From Marinovum sp. (GTDB lineage: Bacteria > Pseudomonadota > Alphaproteobacteria > Rhodobacterales > Rhodobacteraceae): a DNA stretch of 5,670 nt. This document shows, one piece after another, positions 1 to 5,670 of the stretch. Location: positions 39,047 to 44,716 of the forward strand of contig NYVC01000018.1 in the NCBI GenBank assembly GCA_002684375.1, written 5' to 3'. Positions within the stretch are counted from its first letter, which is position 1. Every line of letters begins with the position of its first letter. The translations under genes were made by a program, and so were the position numbers. Under the pieces are notes generated by a model. That model made no database searches. It saw only the letters and a program-made list of their open reading frames with translations, and was not told the origin of the DNA.

Positions 1-10
1 AAAGCTCGTG

Positions 11-937
11 TTATCGGCAGCCGATTTGCGCCAGATCATAGGGCGTGGATTGATAGATTTCATTGACCCAATTGCCATATAGCAAATGTCCGTGACTGCG
101 CCAGCGGTTCTGGGGGGGCTGACTGGGATCATTATCGGGATAATAATTCACCGGCACATTGATTGGTGTTCCAGCCGCAATATCGCGATCATATTCGCTT
201 TTAAGCGAATGGCTGTCATATTCGAGATGGTTGAAAATATACAGCGCCCGATGCGCGGGATCCTCGACCAGACATGGCCCAACGTCTTGAGAGCCGAGCA
301 AAGTCGTCAAACCGCCAGCAGCCTCAATATCGGTCTGATGCACCTCGGTCCAACGCGACACAGGGATCACCAAATCATCGGAAAACCCTCTGAGAAAAGG
401 CGAGGTTGGGGCCAGATTACGATGTCTAAAACAGCCAAATGCCTTTGCCTTAAGCGGTTGTTTTGCAATGCCATGAAAGTGGTTGATCATCGCCATCCCC
501 CCCCAACAGACGCCAAAAATTGATTGCACATGCGACTGGGTCCAATCAAACACCTGCTGCAACTCACTCCAGTAACTAACCTGTGAAAACGGCAGATGTT
601 CAATCGGCGCGCCGGTGATAATGAGCCCGTCAAATTTATCGCCACTGGCGGCAACCTCGGAAAAGGGACGGTAAAAACTATCCATATGCGCGGCGGATGT
701 GTTGCGGGTCTGATGCTCGCTCATTCGGATCAGGCTCAGATCGATCTGCAGCGGGGTCGCGCCGATCAAACGCGTAAACTGAATTTCGGTCTCAATTTTC
801 TTCGGCATCAAATTAAGCAAGGCAATCCGCAGTGGTCGAATATCCTGCCGGGCGGCCTGATCTTCATCCATCACCATAACGCCCTCAGCCGCAAGCGTCT
901 TATAGGCCGGAAGAGTCGCGGGAAGTTTGATCGGCAT
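11..937 (-). CDS. metA: Homoserine O-acyltransferase, predicted O-acetyltransferase (MetA/MetAA family)
   Basis: This cytosolic enzyme acylates the hydroxyl of L-homoserine, the first committed step of methionine synthesis. The 308-residue protein is the usual family length and aligns end to end with E. coli MetA as I remember it: shared stretches include IRPL at 33-36, [11 protein letters not shown] at 41-51, ITGAP at 107-111, WRSHG at 279-283 and TPYDL near the C-terminus. The catalytic triad is visible as Cys144 (in GVCWGG), His237 and Glu239 (in NHLEYD). Residue 113, in GAPIE, is Glu; it aligns with position 111 of the characterised enzymes, where Glu marks acetyl-CoA use and Gly marks succinyl-CoA use. 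I therefore predict an acetyltransferase despite the MetA fold. The ATG at 937 has an AAGGA ribosome site 10 bases upstream. It lies 44 bases after the P-loop NTPase gene; no SAM riboswitch is recognisable in that gap. Family assignment is very secure, acyl donor is inferred. Confidence 0.96.
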   Translation of the reverse strand: MPIKLPATLPAYKTLAAEGVMVMDEDQAARQDIRPLRIALLNLMPKKIETEIQFTRLIGATPLQIDLSLIRMSEHQTRNTSAAHMDSFYRPFSEVAASGDKFDGLIITGAPIEHLPFSQVSYWSELQQVFDWTQSHVQSIFGVCWGGMAMINHFHGIAKQPLKAKAFGCFRHRNLAPTSPFLRGFSDDLVIPVSRWTEVHQTDIEAAGGLTTLLGSQDVGPCLVEDPAHRALYIFNHLEYDSHSLKSEYDRDIAAGTPINVPVNYYPDNDPSQPPQNRWRSHGHLLYGNWVNEIYQSTPYDLAQIGCR

Positions 938-947
938 GGCGTTGAAA

Positions 948-952
948 TCCTT
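948..952 (-). promoter_or_regulatory. Ribosome binding site of metA
   Basis: On the minus strand AAGGA lies 10 bases before the ATG at 937. The spacing is slightly long but acceptable, and no other in-frame start fits the MetA N-terminus (MPIKLP, compare MPIRVP in E. coli). Confidence 0.6.
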
Positions 953-981
953 GAAATGTCAATATTGGTTAAATAGGAACT

Positions 982-1842
982 TTAGCAACGTCGCTCAAGG
1001 GCCTGCGCGATCAATGCCTCAAATTCAGCTGTATCAGCAACCTTGGCAACCTCATCAGCGCTGACCGTTACACCCCAATTTGCCATCGCCCGATAGCGAG
1101 GCTGGCGGTGGGCCAGAGCTTTGGCATAGACCCATCTCACAAAAGTATCAGGATCAACATCCTGCGGCGAAATATTATTTTCTTGCAAATAAGTATCCCA
1201 ACAGGCCCGAAGAAATTCAGGTTGATAGCACATCGGCTTTGGCGCCCGGTCAAAGCGGTCAATCAACGCCGCCGTATGGGCCTCAGAGCCCTCGATCCAG
1301 ATCATCAAACAGCGCTCTGCCAGCGCCACAAGCACCGGATCGGTTGGATCATCGGGCGACACAACTTCGCAGATTGAACCGCCACTGTCGCAAACAAAAT
1401 TGCGGTACCCGTAGATATCTTGCGCACGATCAATAAAATATCCGGTATCAAGCAACGCTGAAATCTCGGCATTTCGATGCAAATCCTGTCGGTGCATGTA
1501 ATCGTCGAAATCAAGGCCACCCTGCGCTGATGCACCGGGTTTTCCCAGATAGGTCGACAGCGGCGCAAGGTTTTCAAAAGTAATATTAGAGCCGATATAG
1601 ATCGAGTCTGACAGCAGCAGGTCCCGCAAATAGCCCACCTTCATTGCCTCGCGTTTAAAGCTATCGGCAATATGTTCGCCCATATAGCGCGTCCCGATCC
1701 GGTAATCGATGGAGTAATGAAACCATCCCCCCTCAGCCCGCAGCATATTGGACAGATGGGTCTTGCCCAGGCCCGACATTCCGAACAACAGAACATTTTT
1801 ATGCGATGCAGCATGCCAGTCTTTGGCGGATTGATAAAGCAT
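982..1842 (-). CDS. Uncharacterised P-loop NTPase (kinase-like), Rhodobacteraceae-type
   Basis: The product is a 286-residue, probably cytosolic protein of unknown function. Residues 16-20 form a hydrophobic strand (NVLLF) followed by a Walker A loop GMSGLGKT at 21-28, so nucleotide binding is well supported. The layout, with the P-loop almost at the N-terminus followed by a helix (HLSNMLRAEG), resembles small-molecule or nucleotide kinases more than AAA+ or ABC ATPases; no ABC signature is present. Other conserved-looking stretches are SIDYRIGTRYMGE at 44-56, SNITFENLAPLSTYLGKPG at 85-103, FVCDSGGSICEVV at 149-161 and RFDRAPKPMCYQP at 196-208. There is no signal peptide or membrane segment. 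I chose the ATG at 1842 because AGGAG lies 7 bases upstream; an upstream TTG at 1896 would add 18 residues without family-like content. I recall near-identical unnamed ATPases in Roseobacter-group genomes but know of no assigned role. The metA gene starts 44 bases downstream, which suggests co-transcription. Confidence 0.88.
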   Translation of the reverse strand: MLYQSAKDWHAASHKNVLLFGMSGLGKTHLSNMLRAEGGWFHYSIDYRIGTRYMGEHIADSFKREAMKVGYLRDLLLSDSIYIGSNITFENLAPLSTYLGKPGASAQGGLDFDDYMHRQDLHRNAEISALLDTGYFIDRAQDIYGYRNFVCDSGGSICEVVSPDDPTDPVLVALAERCLMIWIEGSEAHTAALIDRFDRAPKPMCYQPEFLRACWDTYLQENNISPQDVDPDTFVRWVYAKALAHRQPRYRAMANWGVTVSADEVAKVADTAEFEALIAQALERRC

Positions 1843-1849
1843 GGGCTGG

Positions 1850-1854
1850 CTCCT
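1850..1854 (-). promoter_or_regulatory. Ribosome binding site deciding the start of the P-loop NTPase gene
   Basis: On the minus strand AGGAG lies 7 bases before the ATG at 1842. This is the best Shine-Dalgarno match in the window and favours that ATG over the longer in-frame TTG start at 1896, which has no comparable site. Confidence 0.75.
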
Positions 1855-1867
1855 GTTTGCGCTGCAA

Positions 1868-1896
1868 GTGGTACTGGCACTGCGCCAAAGGGTCAA
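1868..1896 (-). promoter_or_regulatory. Weak possible promoter for the NTPase-metA pair
   Basis: The 115-base gap between the permease and the NTPase gene is the longest in the window. On the minus strand it contains TTGACC (1891-1896) followed after 17 bases by TACCAC (1868-1873). The first hexamer is a good -35 match, but the second matches only three of six -10 positions. The location and spacing suit a promoter; the sequence alone is weak. Nothing else recognisable is in the gap. Confidence 0.22.
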
Positions 1897-1957
1897 ATCT
1901 TATTCTCGACACCAAAGGCCTGAAGATCGCGTCCTGCCTCTGCTTTGAGCATTCTAA

Positions 1958-2896
1958 TCAACGGTTTGGCGGCGGCTGACGGGTCTCGGCCCAGATGTTT
2001 GCGTAATTTGCCGCGAAAATTACAGCGGCGCCTATTAAGACGAATACATCCAATGCCTCGTCGTAAAATACCAACCCGACCACCGCAATAGCCGGCAACC
2101 TGATAAAATCAAAAGGCACCACAACCGCAGCCGGTGCAAGGGTCAGAGCCGTGGTCAAACAAAAATGTGCACACACACCTGCGAATCCGATCAAGACAAG
2201 CCATGGCCAGAGCATTAGAGAAGGAAAAGTGATGTCGCCGTCAAAGCCCGCGCAAACCACTCCGAAGACCAGTTGCATCAGGGTCAAGTAAAACAAAATA
2301 CATGTCAGCGTTTCTGTCCGTGTCAGGCGCTTGGTCAGAATAATCGAACCGGCGAAACACACCGCAGACAGCGCCGCAGCAGCCACGCCAATATTTATCG
2401 TCATCACACCGGGACGCGCGACAATCAAAATGCCAACAAAGCCAACCAGAGCCACTCCAACCCGCAGCCGCGTCAAATTTTCGCCCAAAATTAACGGTGA
2501 CAGCACCAAAACCCAGATCGGAGAGGTGAACTCAAGCGCAAAAATTTGCGCCAAAGGCAGCAAGGGAAGCGCCGAAAACCATAGGGTCTGGCCGGAAAAA
2601 TGACACAGGTTGCGCGACAGATGTAGCCCACGGTTTCGGGTATTGATCTGGGACAAAGTGTCTGCGAACCAAGCCCCAACCAGAACAATTCCCAGTCCGA
2701 AAATGCTGCGATAAAGCATTATCTCAACCGCATCCAATTCATTGCTGACCGCGCGCCCGGCAATCGCCATCGTGCTAAACGACACGATGGCCCCCGACAT
2801 CCATAGGGCAACCAGACCCACGCCACCGCGCGCCTCGCCAGTTTGTCTGGCATGCGCCTGCACTTTAAGACGCAGTGTTTTGACACCTTGTTTCAT
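1958..2896 (-). CDS. EamA/DMT-superfamily permease (ten transmembrane helices)
   Basis: The product is an inner-membrane protein of 312 residues, typical for the drug/metabolite transporter superfamily. After a basic, cytoplasmic-looking N-terminus (1-25) come about ten hydrophobic segments, roughly at 27-47, 57-77, 93-113, 115-135, 146-163, 168-188, 197-216, 228-248, 254-277 and 282-302. They form two EamA repeats (about 30-160 and 170-300). Family-like motifs are FTSPIWVLVLSPLILGE at 123-139, closing the first repeat's fourth helix, and FYDEALDVFVLIGAAVI near the end of the second. The substrate cannot be told from sequence; this family covers amino acids, nucleosides, S-adenosylmethionine and others. 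I chose the ATG at 2896 because AAGGTGG lies 8 bases upstream; an in-frame GTG at 2938 would add 14 residues but lacks a ribosome site. It follows the CaiD-like gene after 56 bases, so export or uptake linked to that pathway is possible but unproven. Confidence 0.9.
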   Translation of the reverse strand: MKQGVKTLRLKVQAHARQTGEARGGVGLVALWMSGAIVSFSTMAIAGRAVSNELDAVEIMLYRSIFGLGIVLVGAWFADTLSQINTRNRGLHLSRNLCHFSGQTLWFSALPLLPLAQIFALEFTSPIWVLVLSPLILGENLTRLRVGVALVGFVGILIVARPGVMTINIGVAAAALSAVCFAGSIILTKRLTRTETLTCILFYLTLMQLVFGVVCAGFDGDITFPSLMLWPWLVLIGFAGVCAHFCLTTALTLAPAAVVVPFDFIRLPAIAVVGLVFYDEALDVFVLIGAAVIFAANYANIWAETRQPPPNR

Positions 2897-2904
2897 ATTT
2901 TTAA

Positions 2905-2911
2905 CCACCTT
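2905..2911 (-). promoter_or_regulatory. Ribosome binding site deciding the start of the permease gene
   Basis: On the minus strand AAGGTGG lies 8 bases, all but one A or T, before the ATG at 2896. It supports this start over the GTG at 2938. A 5-base-pair inverted repeat (2915-2919 with 2929-2933, 9-base loop) sits just upstream. It is too short and lacks the T-run needed for a terminator. Confidence 0.65.
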
Positions 2912-2952
2912 GTGGGCACTATGATGGCGTGCCAGCACTTAAGTCGCAAGCT

Positions 2953-3738
2953 CTAGCGACCCTTCCAAACCGGATCGCGCTTCTCGGCAAAGGCACGGGC
3001 GCCCTCTAACTGGTCTTCTGAATTATATAAAATATCCACCGTCTCGAACTGGCTTTGCGTGATCCGGTTGAGCGCATCCTGAAATTTCATATCCTCGGAT
3101 TCGCGCACAATCTCTTTGATTGCGGCATAGACAAGCGGCGGCCCCGATGCCAGCAGGTCGGCCAATGCATGGGCTTCAGACATCAGAGTGTCGGCGGGAT
3201 GAATGCGGTTGATCAAGCCCCAGCGGGCGGCTTCTTCTGCCTGCATCCAGCGTCCGGTCAACAGCATTTCCATTGCGATGTGATACGGGATGCGCTTTGG
3301 CAGCTTAAGACTGGCGGCATCCGCCACCGTGCCCGAGCGGATTTCCGGCAGCGCAAAAGTTGCATGCTCGGCCGCCAATATCATGTCACAGGACAGCGCC
3401 AACTCCAGCCCACCCCCACAGCAGATGCCGTTCACCGCAGCGATCACCGGCTTGTTCATACCGCGCAATTCCTGCAACCCACCAAAGCCTCCGACCCCAT
3501 AATCACCATCCACCGCGTCGCCGTCTGCGGCAGCTTTGAGATCCCAACCGGGGCAGAAAAACTTTTCCCCCTGCCCGGTCAGTACCGCCACACGCAATGT
3601 CGGATCATCCCGAAATTCTTTGAACACCTGTCCCATAACCCGGCTCGTGATCAAATCAATGGCATTGGCTTTGGGCCGGTCCAGTGTCACCTCAAAAACT
3701 GCCCCACGGCGGTTTGTTTTAATCGGTGTCTCGGTCAT
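2953..3738 (-). CDS. caiD: CaiD-like carnitinyl-CoA dehydratase / enoyl-CoA hydratase
   Basis: This 261-residue cytosolic crotonase-superfamily enzyme probably interconverts an enoyl-CoA and a 3-hydroxyacyl-CoA. It matches E. coli CaiD (crotonobetainyl-CoA to L-carnitinyl-CoA) from end to end as I remember it. Shared stretches include LDRPKANAID at 19-28, FRDDP at 42-46, GWDLKAAA at 64-71, KPVIAAVNG at 96-104 and the C-terminal AFAEKRDPVWKGR. The two catalytic acids of hydratases are present: Glu112 in CGGGLEL and Glu132 in ALPE. Gly109-Gly110 and the backbone near Trp65 should form the oxyanion hole. The loop after Glu132 is one residue shorter than in E. coli CaiD and lacks its Gly-Gly pair (GTVADAASLKLPK), so the substrate may differ. 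The ATG at 3738 has GGGAG 6 bases upstream and lies inside the end of the synthetase gene, a 20-base overlap suggesting translational coupling. Superfamily is certain, substrate moderately supported. Confidence 0.93.
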   Translation of the reverse strand: MTETPIKTNRRGAVFEVTLDRPKANAIDLITSRVMGQVFKEFRDDPTLRVAVLTGQGEKFFCPGWDLKAAADGDAVDGDYGVGGFGGLQELRGMNKPVIAAVNGICCGGGLELALSCDMILAAEHATFALPEIRSGTVADAASLKLPKRIPYHIAMEMLLTGRWMQAEEAARWGLINRIHPADTLMSEAHALADLLASGPPLVYAAIKEIVRESEDMKFQDALNRITQSQFETVDILYNSEDQLEGARAFAEKRDPVWKGR

Positions 3739-5670
3739 TGCTCACTCCCATTGTGATAAGTGCATCCACTGCAACCGCCCGATCTGGCGTACAGATCAGC
3801 GGGTTGATCTCAACTTCTTCTAAATGGGCGGCCGTTTCCAGCACAAAGCTCTGCACACCCAACACCGCCTGTATCAATGCGTCAATATTGATACCGGGGC
3901 TGCCGCGGTATCCACGCAATACCGGATAAAGCCGCAATTCTGTCAACGCCGCACGCACGTCTTGCGCGGTGGCCGGCACCAACCGCGTTGCTACATCCAT
4001 CAAAATCTCTGTCATCACACCGCCTGCGCCAATCGTCAACACAAACCCATGCGCTGGATCACGCAGCACCGCCACCAACACCTCGGCCACCCCGTCGGTT
4101 ACCATCTGTTCAAGTAAGTAACCATCGCTGTCCATATCAGCGGCCGCCTGCGCAACGGCCTGCGATGACCGCAAATTCAGATGCACTGCACCGGCTTCAG
4201 ATTTATGCGCGTGCCCCATCCCTTTCAGAACCAACGGAAACCCGAGGGTTTCGGCAGCTTGCGCTGCAAGTTTAGCCGTTGCACAAAACCGGCCCTCAGG
4301 CACCGGCACACCATGTGCCAGTAACCGCGCCTTGGCGCTGTGCTCGTTCAAAATATGGCCATGGCGCAGCTCTTGGGGCATCTGCACAGGTCCCGGCAAA
4401 AGCAAAGGCTGCGGGGGCACCGCTTGCATCTGTCCGATATCTGCCGCAATTTCAATCGCCTTCAAAGCGCTCTCGATCCCACACAGCGGCACAATTTCCT
4501 GCGCAATTAGCTTTTGTGCGACCGTTTCAGGCATCGTCTCGGGCAGGCTAGAGACCAGCGCCAGCCGTCCACCGGTCGAGACCCCAGTGCCCGTCTTGGC
4601 CGCCACAGCTGCTGTGACCACACATTCCCAAGCGGCCGGGTCGCACCGATCTGCGCGTGGAAAATCCACGACAATACAGCTCAGCGCCAGATCGTCGCCC
4701 AACAGCGCCGAAAATGTTGCCGTCATCGCCGCCACATCGCCCCAAATATACGTGTGGTAATCCAAAGGGTTGGCCAAGGCCACCATCGGCCCCAACGCTG
4801 TACGCAGCGCAGTTTTCTGGGCCTTGGTCAACGGTGGGAACTCTAGGTTTAGATCCAGCGCGCTGTCTGCCATGAGGCTAGCCTCTCCCCCGGAACAGGA
4901 CAGCGATGCAATGCGCCTTGAGGGCAACGCTCCGGTGACATGCAACAGCTTAAGCGTTTCCAAAAATGCATCAAGACCGGTGACCTCGGCCACACCAAGC
5001 CGCGCAAACAGCGCCCGTGCCCCTGCTCCACTGCCCGCCAATGAGGCGGTATGCGACACCGCGCCGGCGCGGGCTTGCGGCGAGCGCCCGGTCTTGAGCG
5101 CAACAATTGGCTTTCCCATCCTGCGGGCTTGCGCCGCAAGCGCCTCAAACGCCCGCAGATCGCCGACCCCCTCGATATACAGTCCCAACACAGTAACGCG
5201 GGGGTCGTCCAACAGAGCCTGACCGATCTGGGCCAAACCTGTCTGGGCCTGATTGCCAACCGTCACCACATAAGCCAGAGGCAACGTCCGGCTCTGCATG
5301 GTCAGATTGATCGCGACATTGGAACTTTGAGTGACAATCGCCACTCCGCGGTCGACCTGCAACCCGCCGTGTTGATCAGGCCAAAGCGCCACCCCATCCA
5401 GATAATTGATAAACCCATAACAATTTGGTCCAATAACCGGCATGTCTTTGGCTGCCGCCAGCAATTGCTCTTGCAAATCGGCCCCGTCTTCACTTTCTAG
5501 CTGCGCCTCACGGAACCCTGAGGCAAAGCAGGTGGCCCCACCGGCCCCCATCTCGGCCAGTTGCGCCACCAGTTGCACCGTCAGGGTGCGATTGACCCCG
5601 ATGAACACCGCATCAGGTGCCGACGGCAACGCTGCAAGCCCCTCAAATGCCGGCGCGCCCGCTATTTCGG
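3719..5670 (-). CDS. ADP(NDP)-forming acyl-CoA synthetase, fused alpha-beta type, 5' end cut by window edge
   Basis: This cytosolic enzyme makes or uses acyl-CoA with ADP/ATP and phosphate (acid + CoA + ATP to acyl-CoA + ADP + Pi), the acetate-CoA ligase (ADP-forming) family. The reading frame stays open to the edge, giving 649 complete codons; the family is usually near 700 residues, so I estimate 50-70 N-terminal residues are missing. A TTG at 5629 is internal, not the start. Order of domains: the remainder of the CoA-binding Rossmann domain (to about base 5390, ending with GPNCYGF), two succinyl-CoA-ligase-like flavodoxin domains (about 5350-4400), then an ATP-grasp domain (about 4350-3760) closing with EVEINPL. 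The phosphorylated histidine is in VSHTASLAG (codon 5051-5053). The second histidine used for phosphate transfer is in HAHKSEAGAV (codon 4205-4207). Both are intact, so the enzyme should be active. The acid substrate is unknown. The overlap with caiD suggests a shared pathway. Confidence 0.93.
   Translation of the reverse strand, partial: EIAGAPAFEGLAALPSAPDAVFIGVNRTLTVQLVAQLAEMGAGGATCFASGFREAQLESEDGADLQEQLLAAAKDMPVIGPNCYGFINYLDGVALWPDQHGGLQVDRGVAIVTQSSNVAINLTMQSRTLPLAYVVTVGNQAQTGLAQIGQALLDDPRVTVLGLYIEGVGDLRAFEALAAQARRMGKPIVALKTGRSPQARAGAVSHTASLAGSGAGARALFARLGVAEVTGLDAFLETLKLLHVTGALPSRRIASLSCSGGEASLMADSALDLNLEFPPLTKAQKTALRTALGPMVALANPLDYHTYIWGDVAAMTATFSALLGDDLALSCIVVDFPRADRCDPAAWECVVTAAVAAKTGTGVSTGGRLALVSSLPETMPETVAQKLIAQEIVPLCGIESALKAIEIAADIGQMQAVPPQPLLLPGPVQMPQELRHGHILNEHSAKARLLAHGVPVPEGRFCATAKLAAQAAETLGFPLVLKGMGHAHKSEAGAVHLNLRSSQAVAQAAADMDSDGYLLEQMVTDGVAEVLVAVLRDPAHGFVLTIGAGGVMTEILMDVATRLVPATAQDVRAALTELRLYPVLRGYRGSPGINIDALIQAVLGVQSFVLETAAHLEEVEINPLICTPDRAVAVDALITMGVSNDRDTD
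3745..3749 (-). promoter_or_regulatory. Ribosome binding site of the caiD-like gene, inside the synthetase gene
   Basis: On the minus strand GGGAG lies 6 bases before the ATG at 3738. It is embedded in the last codons of the upstream synthetase gene, which ends at 3719, so ribosomes finishing the synthetase could re-initiate here. Confidence 0.65.

Noticed and set aside
86..523. Plus-strand open frame of 145 codons with a short hydrophobic N-terminus opposite metA
   Set aside because: The hydrophobic start ([13 protein letters not shown]) is the complement of ordinary MetA codons. The opposite strand is unambiguous MetA, so this is a shadow frame.
938..981. Possible SAM-II riboswitch or promoter before metA
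   Set aside because: SAM-II riboswitches are known upstream of metA in alphaproteobacteria, but the 44-base gap is too short and shows no matching stem-pseudoknot pattern. A TTGACA occurs on the minus strand, but 17 bases later the expected -10 would fall on the start codon with no TATAAT-like match.
2915..2933. Inverted repeat between the CaiD-like gene and the permease gene, considered as a terminator
   Set aside because: The stem is only 5 base pairs with a 9-base loop and has no T-run. What follows is the permease ribosome site, so it does not support transcription termination.
1958..2938. Longer permease start at GTG 2938
   Set aside because: No Shine-Dalgarno sequence precedes it, while AAGGTGG lies 8 bases before the ATG at 2896.
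3055..3756. A 233-codon open frame on the plus strand opposite the CaiD-like gene
   Set aside because: It lies wholly antisense to a gene with clear homology, has no ribosome site I can see, and its translation is rich in Arg, His, Cys and Gln without recognisable motifs. It is a codon-bias shadow.
3719..5629. TTG at 5629 as the start of the synthetase
   Set aside because: The frame continues to the window edge with CoA-binding-domain-like sequence (EIAGAPAFEGLAAL), and the domain would be truncated by a start at 5629. The true start is outside the window.
1..5670. Mobile element, defence system, CRISPR array or prophage cargo
   Set aside because: All five genes are housekeeping or metabolic types with uniform orientation and similar composition. 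I see no transposase, integrase, direct-repeat array, tRNA or attachment-site-like repeat.

Overview
The window looks like an ordinary chromosomal stretch from an alphaproteobacterium, most likely a member of the Rhodobacteraceae (marine Roseobacter group). This is inferred from the moderate GC content, the MetA subtype, and my recollection that close relatives of the P-loop protein and of the CaiD-like protein occur in that group. No database search was possible. All five genes lie on the minus strand, packed head to tail, so transcription runs from high to low coordinates.

In transcription order: (1) 3719-5670, a fused ADP(NDP)-forming acyl-CoA synthetase whose N-terminus is cut off by the window edge; (2) 2953-3738, a CaiD-type carnitinyl-CoA dehydratase/enoyl-CoA hydratase that overlaps the synthetase by 20 bases; (3) 1958-2896, a ten-helix EamA/DMT-family permease; (4) 982-1842, a P-loop NTPase of unknown function; (5) 11-937, MetA, a homoserine O-acyltransferase for methionine synthesis, predicted to use acetyl-CoA.

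The first two genes form a plausible catabolic pair. The synthetase would make an acyl-CoA from a free carboxylic acid, and the CaiD-like enzyme would hydrate or dehydrate the CoA ester. Carnitine, crotonobetaine or a related substrate is suggested by the strong CaiD resemblance but is not proven. The permease follows after 56 bases and may be co-transcribed. The longest gap (115 bases) separates the permease from the NTPase gene and holds a weak promoter-like pair, so NTPase-metA may be a second transcription unit with a 44-base internal gap.

I found no RNA genes, insertion sequences, CRISPR arrays, phage genes, origins or convincing terminators. No stretch over 300 bases lacks a gene. I see no clear sign of a new multi-gene system. 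The points most worth checking are the uncharacterised NTPase, the synthetase-CaiD pairing, the altered active-site loop of the CaiD-like protein, and the homopolymer tract over the MetA catalytic site.
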